From Mesorhabditis belari (Eukaryota; Nematoda; Chromadorea; Rhabditida; Rhabditidae): DNA of 64,000 nt. Numbering within the stretch: the stretch's first letter is position 1; each line of letters begins with the position of its first letter. The stretch is from assembly GCA_958450365.1 (NCBI GenBank), contig CAUEEP010000211.1, positions 558,001 through 622,000 of the forward strand, written 5' to 3'. The translations under genes and the position numbers were made by a program. The notes beneath the pieces are model-generated. The model was not told the DNA's origin. It made no database searches and saw only the letters and a program-made list of their open reading frames with translations. Positions 34,436-45,424 of this stretch are shown here, in pieces.

Positions 34436-35130
34436 CTATGACACCGCGTTGATGGCGCGAATTTTCTGTGAAATCTTCCTTGTGTCCGATCGATTAATGG
34501 TCGATGAATGATGGAAATCTTTGTATAAATGATCTCCATTCTTCCGTTTATTTCCAATTGACGCACATTTGAATAATAGGTATCTTTTGGGGGTTTATGC
34601 ATTTCCTTTAAGAAAAAGAATTCATTTTGAAAGAAATTGAAAACTTTAGAGAAAAATGTTTTGTAGATTTTAAGGCTAAATTTATAAACAAATCTTTTCA
34701 AATCCACTAAATTACTTTTTCTTTTGTGAAATTGAATCTTTAATGCAGAAGAATTGAAGAAGAAGTGGAGAGGAATTGAAGAAGAATTGAAGAAGAATTG
34801 AAGAAGAATTGAAGGAGAATTGATGAAGGATTGAAGAAGAATTGAAGAAGAATTGATGAAGGATTGATGAAGAATTGATGAAGAATTGAAGAATTCAGTG
34901 CAATAGAAGTATTTGTCGGTTCTACATCCACAGAGAATCCATAGACTCAACTCGGTTAAGCAAGAAGCTGACAACTTGTGTGGGGTGATGATGTTCAGTA
35001 ATTGTTGGTTTTGAAAGTAGAGTGCTCGTCTGAAGTGTGACCAGTCGATCAGTTGAACGAAAATCGATAACCGAGAAGACTCGGATGGGGTTGCTTCACC
35101 GAGATGAGTCTTTGTGGATATCCACAAAGA
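34436..35130. other. repeat-rich, no gene supported
   Basis: Holds a GAAGAATTGAAG repeat at 34745-34895. A 302-codon minus-strand frame spans this and the neighbouring repeat but is made largely of repeat translation. Confidence 0.5.
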
Positions 35131-35800
35131 ATCATAAGCGACAAGTAGCGAAAGTGTGTACAGCTTTACACTAGTTACAACGCTAGTTTACAAGCTCAAC
35201 TTGTAAACACTTTTTATCGCAAGAATACAAAAAAATATTTCATAAAAAAAGAGAAAAGAACAAGAAGGTACATGGCTTCTGGAAAGTGAAAAGTGAGTAA
35301 GTGATAAAATTTGATTGGATTGGGCTGCCTCACTGCCTCTTTTTGGATGTATAAGGTACTGAAAGTGTTTACAACTTTTTGACACTAGTTACACTAGTTA
35401 GTTTACAAGCTCAACTATTGCAAGCTCAAATATTGCAAGCTCAACTATTGCAAGCTCAAATATTGCAAGCGCAACTAGTTTACAAGCTCAACTAGTTTAC
35501 AAGCTCAACTATTGCAAGCTCAACTATTGCAAGCTCAACTTATAACCATTTTTTATCGCAAGAATACAAGAAAATCTACAAGAAAAGATGAGTGGAATGA
35601 AAATCGATAACCGAGAAGACTCAGATGAGGCTGCTTCACCGAGATGAGTCTTTGTGGATGTATAACCGATAAGTAGCGAAAGTCTTTACAAGCTAGTTGA
35701 AAAGCTCGACTTGTAAACACTTTTTGATTTCAAGAATACAAGAAAATATTGCATAAAAAAGAGAAAAGGACAAGAAAGTACGTGAAATATTTTTGTGAAA
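35131..35800 (+). repeat. repeated block with CAAGCTCAACTATTG units
   Basis: Three related copies of a block containing TGTAAACACTTTTTATCGCAAGAATACA (around 35200, 35540, 35715), with short TTGCAAGCTCAACTA units at 35400-35535. Also repeated: CCGAGAAGACTC and GCTTCACCGAGATGAGTC (35070-35110 and 35609-35650). Confidence 0.75.
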
Positions 35801-36071
35801 AGGCACAAAAAATGAGTGTCAGCCTTGAAAATGAAAAGAGAAAAGAAGAAAAAGAAGAAAAAGAAGAAAAAGAGGAAAAAGAAGAAGAAAACGAATCAAT
35901 TTTCAGCCACAATTCTCTTCTACACTCAATTTTTGAGTTCTCTTTTCAGATTTTCAATTTTATTTGTACAATTGTGTACAACTTTTGATCTGAGATATGA
36001 AATTTTGAGTTTTCTTTTGTCTAAAAACAGAAATCTCTTTCGATTCTTTAGAAGATTGTTTTCGAAATAGA
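35801..36071. other. GA-rich then AT-rich spacer
   Basis: A GAAAAAGAA microsatellite (35838-35890) followed by AT-rich sequence. No gene seen. Confidence 0.5.
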
Positions 36072-36580
36072 GTTTACTCAAAAGTAGACTTCGGAAAACA
36101 AAACTTAACCAAAACCAAAACTACCAAAACCAAAACCATAACAAAACCAAAACAAACCAAAACCAAAACCAAAACTAACCAAAACTCGCGAATATCTCGC
36201 GACTGGGAGGAGCTAGCGAAAATCTGTTTGCAGATTTGAAATCAGCATCCAAAAATCTATCCCATAGGCTATTTTTTGTTTCGAAATTTCGAGGTCGTGT
36301 TTTGGTCCTTTTTTCGGCCGCGAGATTTTGTGGAGTGAGAAAAAGTGAAAGGCTAATTTGCATTTTACATTAAAATTTGCATTTTTCAATTCTAAATTTA
36401 CATGTTAATTTATATGCAAATTGAGTTTTGGTTTGTTTTGGTTTTGGTGTTTTGGTTTTGGTTTTGGTCTGTTTTGGTTTTGGTTTTGGTCTGTTTTGGT
36501 CTGTTTTGGTCTGTTTTGGTTTTGGTTTTGGTCTGTTTTGGTTTTGGTTTTGTTTGCCGAAGTCTACTCAAAAGTATACA
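36072..36580. repeat. inverted-repeat element with AACCAAAACC arms
   Basis: The outer sequences CTCAAAAGTAGACTTCGG (36077) and its inverse CCGAAGTCTACTCAAAAG (36557) flank complementary AACCAAAACC and GGTTTTGGTC arrays (36100-36182 and 36421-36555). Confidence 0.7.
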
Positions 36581-36650
36581 GAAATTTTCTTATTTTAACA
36601 TAAAAGAATTATATTATTAAGGTTAAAATCGATAAAAAGTTAACAATATA

Positions 36651-36966
36651 GGGGGTAGGCTAGTTTTTGCAACTTTTTTTTTGCGCAACAGGGTTATTTG
36701 CGCAACTGGGTCCTTTTGCGCAACTGGGTCATTTGCTGGGTCGTTTGCGCAACTCACCATAACCTTTTTTCTAAGTGGATCAATCTTTATAGTTTTGGTT
36801 TCATTTTGTTGCACTTATTGAGATCTACAAAATGAAACCAACATCATAAAGATTGATCCACTTAGAAAAAAAAGTTATGGTGAGTTGCGCAAACGACCCA
36901 GCAAATGACCCAGTTGCGCAAAAGGACCCAGTTGCGCAAAAAAAGTTGCGGAAGCTAGCTTATCCT
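36651..36966. mobile_element. palindromic MITE, GGGTAGGCTAG family, copy 1
   Basis: Begins GGGGGTAGGCTAG and ends with its imperfect inverse GCTAGCTTATCC. Both arms carry TTTGCGCAACTGGGTC units and the ACTTAGAAAAAA / CAATCTTTAT blocks in opposite orientation around CATTTTGTTGCACTTATTGAGATCTACAAAATG. Other copies are at 37744 (half) and 53512 (full). Confidence 0.8.
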
Positions 36967-37325
36967 CAATATAGCTTTACTTTTAAAAGTAGAAATTGTT
37001 AAATGAAAATTTGAAGTTAAAAAATGAATTTTTAAGCTTTCTTTTAAAAAAAAATACCGACTGGGGCTACCAGTGGTGAATTTATCGCAGACACGAAATA
37101 TATCAATCACAATACAACGACACACACAATACTAGGCTATATCTTAACTTAACCCACGTCATGACAGACGGCTCCCTAACCCTAAGCTCAATGGGGAACT
37201 AAATAGCTTTTTTTGGTGGTGAAGGGAAGATGACGATGAAGGAGTGGCTTGTCACTTTAAAGAACTGGGGCCACAACCACCAGACTGCCCTCCAGAAAAC
37301 CTCTCAACCCGAAGGGAAAGGAAAT
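36967..37325. other. spacer, no gene seen
   Basis: AT-rich start, then a GC-richer stretch (37060-37325) with no open frame or splice context that I can support. Confidence 0.45.
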
Positions 37326-37331
37326 CCGAAG

Positions 37332-37418
37332 GGGGTGACCATGTCGCATGTGGGGTTCGAACCCTCGACCTTCCGATTAAGATAAAAGACACTTAACCAG
37401 TCAGCCACACGTGCTTGA
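37332..37418 (-). other. degenerate tRNA-like sequence
   Basis: On the minus strand there is TGGCTGACTGGTTAAGTG (A-box-like), then AAGGTCGAGGGTTCGAACCCC (a good B-box and T-arm). Acceptor arms pair only imperfectly and the anticodon arm is weak, so it is probably a pseudogene or tRNA-derived repeat. Confidence 0.5.
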
Positions 37419-37743
37419 TTAGATAAAAGTGAATTAGAAAAATTGAAATTGAAATTGACTTTAAAAAAGTGTTTAGTTGTTAAGAAAAATTGAAAAAAGA
37501 GGTTAAAAAGTGGAGGACAGCTGAGTAAAAAGAGCTGAGACAAAAGAAAAAAATCGAAAAAACGGCTGGCTAGAGGCGTTTTTTCTCATTTTTTTTCTTT
37601 TCTTTTGGACCCGGCTTTTTTTGAGAAGAAAATTGTGGAAACGAAGAGATTTTGAGAAAAAAAAGAGAATCCTTTTCATTTTGAGTGCATTTTGTTAATC
37701 TGCTCTTTGAGAAATTGGATTTTAAAATGGAAATTGATCTTTT

Positions 37744-37905
37744 TAGGGGTAGGCTAGTTTCCGCAACTTTTTTTGCGCAACAGGGTCATTTGCGCAACTG
37801 GGTCATTTGCGCAACAGGGTCATTTGCGCAACTGGGCCATTTGCGCAACTGGGCCATTTGCGCAACTGGGCCATTTGCGCAACTGGGTCATTTGCGAGAT
37901 CTACA
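37744..37905 (+). mobile_element. half copy of the GGGTAGGCTAG MITE
   Basis: AGGGGTAGGCTAGTTTCCGCAAC followed by eight TTTGCGCAACTGGGYCA units, ending at GAGATCTACAG, the centre of the full element. Only one arm is present. Confidence 0.75.
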
Positions 37906-37959
37906 GACCCCTCTTTTTAGCATAAAAAACACTTGTTTCTTGTTTAGAAATATTGAAAT

Positions 37960-38047
37960 TAATTAAAATGAATTAAAATGAATTAAAATGAATTAAAATT
38001 AATTAAAATTAATTAAAATTAATTAAAATAAATTAAAATTAAAATGA
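37960..38047 (+). repeat. AATTAAAATG/T decamer array
   Basis: Eight to nine units of GAATTAAAAT or TAATTAAAAT. Confidence 0.85.
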
Positions 38048-38389
38048 ATTCTTAAAATTGAAACTCTTTCCTTTAAAATTATTGCATTTTATTTGTAAAA
38101 ACAAACCTTTAATAAACGTGTAATATCTTCTCTTTTCGCTTTTCCAATGATTTGTTTCGGTTTTGAAATGCGATTTTGTATAGGAATCGTCTTTTTGAGG
38201 GTGAGAATGATTCGTGATTACTGTCGGCGGGACATCATCGTCCTGAATTGCTTGTTTGGACTCGAGATTGTAAAGCAAAGGGGAAATTAGACGAGAGGTC
38301 GATTCTCGGAGTACTTTATGGGGTTAAAGTTTATGAGTTTGTAGCCACGTCAGATCAAGCGGATCGAGCATGATTTTAAAACATTTGAC

Positions 38390-38860
38390 ACGGCACTGCC
38401 CCTTTTCCCATTAGCAATCCAACTTTGAACTCAAATTTCTTGGTGTTAAGCTGTTCAAATGATATCAATTTTGTACCAATCGATAGAGAAAGACTTGGCG
38501 AATCGAATGATACCAAGAACGTTTAAATTGGACAGCAAAACACCAAGATATTTGAGCTAAAAGTCAGATTGCTAATGGAAAAAGGGCGTATCAAAAATCT
38601 CATGGGACGGCAAAACTGGATCGTAAATTGGATCCCATTTGCCCCCACCATCTTGCCATTGGCAATCTAACTTTGAACTCAAATTTCTTGGTGTTAAGCT
38701 GTTCAAATGATATCAATTTTGTACCAATCGATAGAGAAAGACTTGGCGCATCTAATGATATAAAGAATATTGAAATTGGACAACCCAAAGACAAGAAATT
38801 TGAGCTTAAAGTTAGATTGTTAATGGGAAAAAGTGGAGTGGCGATAACCGGCCTAGAACC
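38390..38860. repeat. two direct copies of a 180-bp repeat with inverted ends
   Basis: About 38405-38580 and 38648-38826 share TTGAACTCAAATTTCTTGGTG, GTTCAAATGATATCAATTTTG and AATCGATAGAGAAAGACTTGG. Each copy begins CCATTRGCAATC and ends with the inverse GATTGYTAATGG, so each is a small foldback element. Two overlapping frames here are not genes. Confidence 0.75.
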
Positions 38861-39249
38861 CTGCTTTCTGGCTCTCTGGCTATTTTTCAAAGCTCAAGTA
38901 CACCAGAAAGAGTGTGTTTTTGTGGTTTCAAAACATAAAGTACACTTTGAAAATTTTTTGTAAGCCTAGATTCAATTGTATCCAAAGCCCAGCTTTGGGT
39001 ACAATTGAACAATTGTTTTTCAACAGTTTTTGAAGGCATTTTTTGTCAAGTTTTGACTTAACAATGATGAATTCTGCTATTAAAACACAGCTTTCCATAG
39101 TTAATAAACAAGGAATTGTTCAAGAATTGTTGAGAATAATCAAGAGAAAGAGAGAAATCAAGAGAGTTTCTTTTCAAAAAGCTTACAATGAATGGAATGG
39201 CCGCCCCAGCATCGGCTGATTTCCCGTTTTGGTGATTGGATCTAAAAAT

Positions 39250-39715
39250 TGAGAAATTTCCACTGAAAAACTTCATTTTCCACAAAAATATCTTGTAATT
39301 TGTCATTTAAAGCATGCAATTTTGTGCTTAAATCAGGTCAGAATCCAAATCCAGAACTGATTCCTGACAGACCAGAGACCAGGAAGAGGACTTGTGCTTA
39401 AATCAGGTCAGAATCCAAATCCAGAACTGATTCCTGACAGACCAGAGACCAGGAAGAGGACTTGTGCTTAAATCAGGTCAGAATCCAAATCCAGAACTGA
39501 TTCCTGACAGACCAGAGACCAGGAAGAGGACTTGTGCTTAAATCAGGTCAGAATCCAAATCCAGAACTGATTCCTGTCAGACCAGAGACCAGGAAGAGGA
39601 CTTGCAACAAAGCCAAAAGATTTCTGGCCAAGTTTGAGAAATTTCCACTGAAAAACTTCATTTTCCACAAAAATATCTTGTAATTTGTCATTCAAAGCAT
39701 GCAATTTTACTTTTA
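39250..39715 (+). repeat. 70-bp tandem repeat framed by a direct repeat
   Basis: Four copies (39324-39603) of a 70-bp unit beginning GTGCTTAAATCAGGTCAG, almost identical to each other. The array is bracketed by two copies of AATTTCCACTGAAAAACTTC... (39250-39318 and 39639-39708). A single diverged unit lies at 40568-40640. Confidence 0.9.
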
Positions 39716-40199
39716 AAAGTTTAAAAAAAGTGCGCTTGTTTAGAGAAAAGAAATGAAAAGAAAAAAAAGAGAAAAAATCGGTGCTGAACTCAGAGCATGC
39801 GTTTTTTTGACGAGAAAAACCGTAAAATGACTGTATAAATAAGGTAAAACAATGAGTTTTCTATTAATTTGCATCACATTTTACAGCTTTTCAAAACGGC
39901 AGGCAAAAAGTGAGGGAAATATTTGCATTTTTTCTTGCTTAACCAAAAAGGTACTCTTGGCGGCGATGCGACCCCTTTGGGAAACAGCTGCACAATGAGA
40001 AGAGTCCTCGTTGTCTGCAAATGGAAGAAAAGAATAGTTATTTATTATATTTATTAAATAGAATAGTTATCTATTATATTTATTAAACAGCTGCACAATG
40101 AGAAGAGCCCTCGTTGTCTGCAAATGGAAGAAAAGAATAGTTATTTATTATATTTATCTCTTTATCTCTTTATCTCTTTATTTCCCATTTTCCCCCTAC
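39716..40199. other. spacer with a 100-bp duplication
   Basis: CAGCTGCACAATGAGAAGAGYCCTCGTTGTCTGC and following sequence occurs at 39986-40045 and again at 40087-40145. No gene seen. Confidence 0.5.
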
Positions 40200-40307
40200 T
40201 TTGGTTGCTCTTTTCCCTCGTAGTCCAACTCTTGAATGTTCTCTCGATTCTGTTGCCGTCGCTCGATTCGTTTCACGTCCTCTTCCGTGAAGTTCATCGG
40301 ATCTGAA

Positions 40308-40400
40308 ACGGGAAGATCATCGGGAAGATCTTCGGGAAGATCTTCGGGAAGATCATCGGAAAGATCTAAGATCTTCGGGAAAAGATCTTCGGAAAGATAA
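40308..40400 (+). repeat. GGGAAGATCTTC repeat
   Basis: Six or seven irregular GGGAAGATCWTC units just outside the exon ending at 40302, i.e. in the intron or 5' flank of that gene. Confidence 0.8.
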
Positions 40401-40797
40401 TTCCTAGGCTAGGACTGAACTTGGCTTGATTTCTGACTAAGATTTATAATCAACGTCAAGACCAGAGACATCCCAGAATCTCAGGTCCAAACCTAGTTTT
40501 TGAATGGAAAGCCCGAAAAGCCAGACTCCAGAACTTGGCTTCTGATTCTGGCTCTAGCTTTTGGCTTAGTGCTTAAACCAGGCCAGAATCCAGATCCAGA
40601 ACTGATTCCTGACAGACCAGAGACCAGGAAGAGGGCTTGCAACAAAGCCAAAAGATTTCTGGCCAAGATTTCTTATCAAAACCAAACCAAGACCAGAAGC
40701 CAGGCCTTGATTTAGTCGAAGCCTCTAGATCTGGATTCCAGTTTTAAATCCATTCATTCCTGATACTTGCAGCCAAATCCAGTGCTCAGTTAGAGGC

Positions 40798-41063
40798 TTG
40801 GATACTTGTTCTAAAGCTATTTCTAAAGCTGGTTCTAAAGCTGGTTCTAAAGCTGGTTCTAAAGCTAGTTCTAAAGCTATTTCTAAAACTGGTTCTAAAG
40901 CTGGTTCTAAAGCTAGTTCTAAAGCTATTTCTAAAGCTTTTTCTAAAGCTATTTCTAAAGCTATTTCTAAAGCTAGTTCTAGAACTGGTTCTAAAGCTGG
41001 TTCTAAAGCTAGTTCTAAAACTGGTTCTAAAGCTAGTTCTAAAGTTAGTTCTAGAACTGGTAG
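40798..41063 (+). repeat. TCTAAAGCTGGT dodecamer minisatellite
   Basis: About 22 units of 12 bp (TCTAAAGCTRKT). Both strands stay open (SKAGSKAS on one, LELALEPA on the other), which is a property of the repeat, not evidence of a gene. Confidence 0.9.
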
Positions 41064-41900
41064 CATTTAAAAATCAAGCTCAAAACCACGGACCATCATC
41101 AGGCTCTAAATCCCCATGATGAAAGCATATCTCGGTGTGATGAGACATCTAAATACGAAAAATCATATAAAATTTGAAAAAAAAACAAAATTTGACCCAT
41201 GAAAAGAATAGAATCCCAATGGGATCCAATTTACGCTCTTTGCAATGAGCGAATGAAGCCATTTGATGGCAAAAAAGAGCTGAGTTTCTTTTTGGCAGAA
41301 AAACAAAAAGTCGATTCGTTCTAATGAAACAAGCGAGGAAAGGGAAAAGGAAAAAAAAGAAAAAAAGAAAAGAAAAGGGAATAGGCTCATTTTTGTTGTA
41401 TTTTAAGCTAGTTGTAGCTCAAATTTCGACCTCAAATCCCCTATTCTAGTGATTCTAGCGACCCAGTGATTTTTGTGAGAAATTGAGTAAATCATTGAGC
41501 TAGATAGAGTGTGTTCCCAGCTCTAGTCAGCCTCTTTCACTTGACAAGTCTAACCATAAAGTCTAACCATACCTTGTGTACTTTTGGCTCATTCTTTCAC
41601 TCAGAAACGCACCTCTTCTGGTGCATTTGAGTGTCGATTTTAACTAGTAAAACTCAAGTGATTATTGTACGCAAAAAATGTGCAAGTGCGCTTTTGATTT
41701 TTCAAAAATTTGAACCACAAAGCTCACCCTGTCAATCACTAAACGGAAAACGATTCAAATAAAATGCCCATAAGTTTTATGAGCTTAATTTGTTTCCTCT
41801 TTTTTTTTCAAAGGATTCTTATCAATTTATTGAGTATGAGTCAGTCATTTCTCTTGTGAAGTTTACTTTCGCTTTTTTTCCTTTCAAATTTTGAAATACC
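41064..41900. other. AT-rich spacer, no gene seen
   Basis: Mostly A/T-rich with a GGAAAAGGAAAAAAAAG stretch near 41340. No exon is supported on either strand. Confidence 0.5.
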
Positions 41901-41904
41901 GGAT

Positions 41905-43060
41905 TTTCTCTAATAGTCGTGAGCGTCGCCTAAATTCATCGTAATCTCGAGAACCGCTTATCAGAACCTATCGATGTGAGGTCGGAAAATGTAGCTGACG
42001 ATGAGATCTTGTGGGGGATTTGAGGGTTGAGCTTCTGGGGAAGCTTGGGAACCGTAAAATGGCCACCAACTCGGCACTCGGCTCGCCCGGGTGCACTACT
42101 ATTAGAGAAAATCCGGGATTGGCCAGATGGCCGTCCGGTTCATAGCGCATAAGACCTTCCCCCAAGATGACAACAAGCTTTATTAGATCATTAGAGGCGT
42201 CAAGTCTTTGCCTAGCTGACGATGAGATCTAGTGGGGGATTTGAGGGTTGAGCTTCTGCAAAAGCTTGGAAACCGTCAAATAGTCATCAATTCGGCTGGA
42301 TGCACTACTATTATAGAAAATGCGGTATTGTCCAGATAGCCGTCCGGTTAGGAATCTTGTCTCTTACGCGAAAGGTCGAGGTTTCAAAAACGCTGGCAAG
42401 ATAAAAATGTTTCTTTTTTGCAACGAAGTGCGTTTTTATTGTCCTTCTTTATAAAAACTTGATAGTGAAGGGTTTGTTTTTCAGAATCTCTTCCATAGTT
42501 CACTAACGAGGACTGTATTATGTACACTTGAATGTTTTCTTCTTTCACAACATTATAATAGGGGTAACGACGGCCATAATTCCATAAAATTGTATGTTTA
42601 AACCTTTATTTCTTATTATGTTTACTTTTTGCTCGGCTCGTCAACCTAATAGTGAACGGTTTTTTTCAGAATCCCTTCCATAGTTCACTAACGAGGTTCG
42701 ACTGTAAATCTAATAGTAGTGCTATCAGGGATTGATCAGGGATTGATCAGGGATTGATCAGGGATTGATCAGGGATTGATCAGGTATTGGTAAAGTATTG
42801 ATAAGGTATTGATAAGGGATTGAACAGGTATTGATCAGGTATTGATAAAGTATTGATTATCTGGGGTTATTTAGCAGTCCGGTTAGGAATCTTTTCTCTT
42901 ACGCGAACCTAATAGTAGTACTGAGTCAGTCATTTCTCTTGTGAAGTTAGCTTTTACATTTTTTTTCCTTTAAAATTTTGAAATACCGGATTTTCTCTCA
43001 TAGTAGTGCACCCTGAGCGTCGCCTAAATTCCTCGTAGTGCTACTATTAGGTTTACATAA
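41905..43060. repeat. cluster of dispersed repeats
   Basis: Contains two copies (41979-42136, 42213-42355) of a family with GACGATGAGATCTWGTGGGGGATTTGAG, GTTGAGCTTCTG and GTGCACTACTATTAGAGAAAA; one arm of the CATAGCGCATAAGACC hairpin family (42137-42182); a TAATAGTGAACGG / CTTCCATAGTTCACTAACGAGG family (42465-42515 and 42648-42700); and a GATCAGGGATTGATCAGG array (42725-42860). Confidence 0.8.
42342..42405 (+). other. tRNA-like repeat, copy 1
   Basis: AGCCGTCCGGTTAGGAATCTTGTCTCTTACG followed by GAAAGGTCGAGGTTTCAAAAACGCTGGC: A-box- and B-box-like segments in tRNA spacing. The same sequence recurs at 43958-44020 and, truncated, at 42872-42905. It is probably a tRNA-derived short repeat. Confidence 0.4.
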
Positions 43061-43835
43061 AAAATTGGTTTTAAAGATAAAAAAAAGCTCGAAAAGAATT
43101 GGGAATTTTGAAAGAAATATTCAAAAAGAAGAATTTCATGACTTTTATTTGAGAATTGATTAAAAACTTTTGACAATATGGTTTAGGAATATTGTTTGAT
43201 ACAAAAGTTTTGATTGGTAAACGTTACGGAATTGAGTCTGAAGCTGGGAGATGATCAGATTGCCCCACTTTAGTGAAAGAGTGATCAGAGGCTAGCCCAC
43301 TCAGAAAGCAGATAATCCTTGCGAATCATTGCATAGTTAATGCTTCGAAATTTGCAACTTGTTTAGGTGTTGTATAGTGAAAGAGTGAAAGAGCCATTCA
43401 CGATTTGATCTGAATCAGAAAAAGTGAATTAGAATCAGAAAAACTGAATTAGAATCTGAATTAGAATCTGAATTAGGATGTTCAAATGAATTTGGGGAAT
43501 TGGAATAGATGAAATAGATGAAATAGATGAAAGAAAAGATGAAAACTAAATGATTTCCGTTAGATTAAATGCCTTAGATCATGAAAAGATGAACAAAATC
43601 GATCTCGAAAAAGCGATTCAAGTAAAATAACGAAAAATATCGTAAAAGAGAGTAACTCTCCTCTCAAATCCCAACTTGGTCACCGGTTTTTTTGACCTTG
43701 AGCCATCTTTTTCTTTCAAAAGAAAAAGGATCTTTTTCTGTCAAAAAAACGATCTTTTTTCTGTCAAAAAACAATGGGAACTCAGGGTTATTTGGGATTT
43801 AGATGATCGAGAATTTAACCAGAGATTCGATTGGG
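43061..43835. other. AT-rich spacer, no gene seen
   Basis: No supported exon. A GAATTAGAATC microrepeat lies at 43425-43475 and AAATAGATG at 43505-43535. Confidence 0.5.
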
Positions 43836-43839
43836 AACC

Positions 43840-43945
43840 TAGAGTGATCAGGGATTGAACAGGGATTGAGCAGGGATTGATCAGGGATTGATCAGGCATT
43901 GAACAGGGATTGAACAGGGATTGGTCAGGTATTGAACAGGTATCT
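43840..43945 (+). repeat. GATCAGGGATTGAACAGGGATT array
   Basis: Second array of the unit found at 42725-42860, again followed at once by the tRNA-like repeat (43958), so array plus tRNA-like unit form one composite repeat. Confidence 0.8.
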
Positions 43946-43957
43946 GGGGTTATTCAG

Positions 43958-44020
43958 CCGTCCGGTTAGGAATCTTGTCTCTTACGTGAAAGGTCGAGGT
44001 TTCAAAAACGCTGGCAAGAT
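43958..44020 (+). other. tRNA-like repeat, copy 2
   Basis: Same sequence as 42342-42405 with one or two changes, in the same orientation and context. Confidence 0.4.
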
Positions 44021-44105
44021 AAAAATGTTTCTTTTTTTGCCCACGAAGTGCGTTTTTTTTCTTTCACAACATTTGAGTGATAGGCGTAATAGGGGTAACG
44101 ACGGT

Positions 44106-44410
44106 CGTAATGCTATAACGTAATGCTATAAGTAATGCCATAACGTAATGCCATAACCATGCCATAACGTAATGCTATAACCATGCCATAACCATGCCAT
44201 AACCATGCCATAACCATGCCATAACCATGCCATAACCATGCCATAACCATGCCATAACCATGCCATAACCATGCCATAACCATGCCATAACCATGCCATA
44301 ACCATGCCATAACGTAATGCCATAACCATGCCATAACGTAATCCCATAACGTAATGCCATCACGTAATGCTATAACGTAATGCCATAACGACGGTCGTAA
44401 TGCCATAAAA
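44106..44410 (+). repeat. CCATGCCATAAC minisatellite
   Basis: More than 20 units of CATGCCATAAC(CA), edged by GTAATGCCATAAC variants. The flanking block after it (44385-44500) is duplicated at 44670-44790. Minus-strand frames of Trp/His/Gly/Met repeats are artefacts. Confidence 0.92.
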
Positions 44411-45237
44411 TTGTATGTTTAGACCTTTGGACCGAGTGAACCAGTCCGAGACACTCGGTTCCTCATTCTGATTATCTGGGGTTATTTAGCTGTTAGTTAT
44501 TGGAAAAATTTAGTTATTAGAAATCTAATCTTTCGATTTTAACATTACTTTGTTCCAGATAAGAGTAAAGGATTTGAAAAATAGAAAACCTGATCAAATA
44601 CCTCATCAAATAGCTAGAATTTACTGTAGTTGTTGGGAAATTTTAAAATAAGCTACAAAAGTAGTGTTATAATGCCATAACGACGGTCGTAATGCCAAAT
44701 TGTATGCTTAAACCTTTGAACCAAGTGAAACCAGTCCGAGACACTCGGTTCCTCATTTGCGTTGATTATCTGGGGTTATTTAGCTGTTAGTAAGTAGTAT
44801 AAAGTGTTATACTACTTACTTTTTCCAGATAAGAGTAAAGGATTTGAAAAAATTGAAAAATAGAAAACCTGATCATTTCAGAATCAATCGAAAAGTTAAA
44901 AGATTGTAAATGATTTAAAAATTTGGCCATTAAGCGTTTTTTTAAATGAATGAGTCAAAAAAAGTGATTCTTATCTGGGAAACTCTTTTTTGAGAGTTGG
45001 GAAATTTTTTGGTGACTTTGACTAAGCAAAACAAGCCTTTTTCACTCCTTTTTCTTTTTCCTTGATAAAATATGCAAAGAGTTTCTTTTTTTTCTGCTTT
45101 TCATCGTTACCTAAACATTGGAAATTGAAAGGTTTCAAGGAAATGATTTGAAAGAAATAGATTATTGCTTTGAGGGTTTGAAAGATTTGAGGAATTTGAA
45201 AGAATTTGATTTGAAGAAAATTTGACCATTTATTTTG
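44411..45237. other. spacer with duplicated flank
   Basis: Contains CCAGTCCGAGACACTCGGTTCC at 44444 and 44727 and TTATCTGGGGTTATTTAGCTG twice. Otherwise AT-rich with no gene. Confidence 0.5.
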
Positions 45238-45424
45238 AGCCTGAGCCTAAGCCAAAGCCTGAGCCTAAGCCTAAGCCTGAGCCTGAGCCTAAGCCTAAGC
45301 CTGAGCCTAAGCCTGAGCCTGAGCCTGAGCCTAAGCCTAAGCCTGAGCCTGAGCCTAAGCCTGAGCCTGAACCTGAGCCTAAGCCTAAGCCTGAGCCTGA
45401 GCCTAAGCCTAAGCCTGAGCCTGT
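45238..45424 (+). repeat. degenerate telomere-like GCCTAA/GCCTGA array
   Basis: About 31 hexamers, a mix of GCCTAA (the complement of the nematode telomere unit TTAGGC) and GCCTGA. All three plus frames and their complements stay open, giving meaningless PEPKPEP- or LRLRLR-type translations. Confidence 0.85.

Larger units (their letters stand above)
39187..40302 (-). other. candidate 5' exons of the calpain gene or of another gene
   Basis: Two minus-strand segments have exact splice borders. 40200-40302 follows GTTTCAG and ends before GTAGGG; it encodes MNFTEEDVKRIERRQQNREN and a further acidic stretch. 39187-39241 follows TTTTTAG and ends before GTAAGC; it encodes SNHQNGKSADAGAAIPFI. They join in phase with each other. 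They cannot join directly in phase to the calpain exon at 34073-34150, so a further exon would be needed, or this is a separate gene. Confidence 0.4.

Noticed and set aside
34219..35127. 302-codon minus-strand frame
   Set aside because: Large part is translated tandem repeat (SSKLYTEAL- and SSILLQFF-type units); no family resemblance or splice context.
38600..38963. Overlapping frames of 96 and 111 codons on both strands
   Set aside because: Lie within two copies of a foldback repeat.
39324..39603. CRISPR-like direct repeats
   Set aside because: Contiguous 70-bp tandem units without unique spacers, in a eukaryotic context with introns.
40725..41070. Frames with SKAGSKAS (plus) and LELALEPA (minus)
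   Set aside because: 12-bp minisatellite open on both strands.
44113..44406. Minus-strand frames of MAWLWHGYG repeats
   Set aside because: Translation of the CCATGCCATAAC array in several frames.
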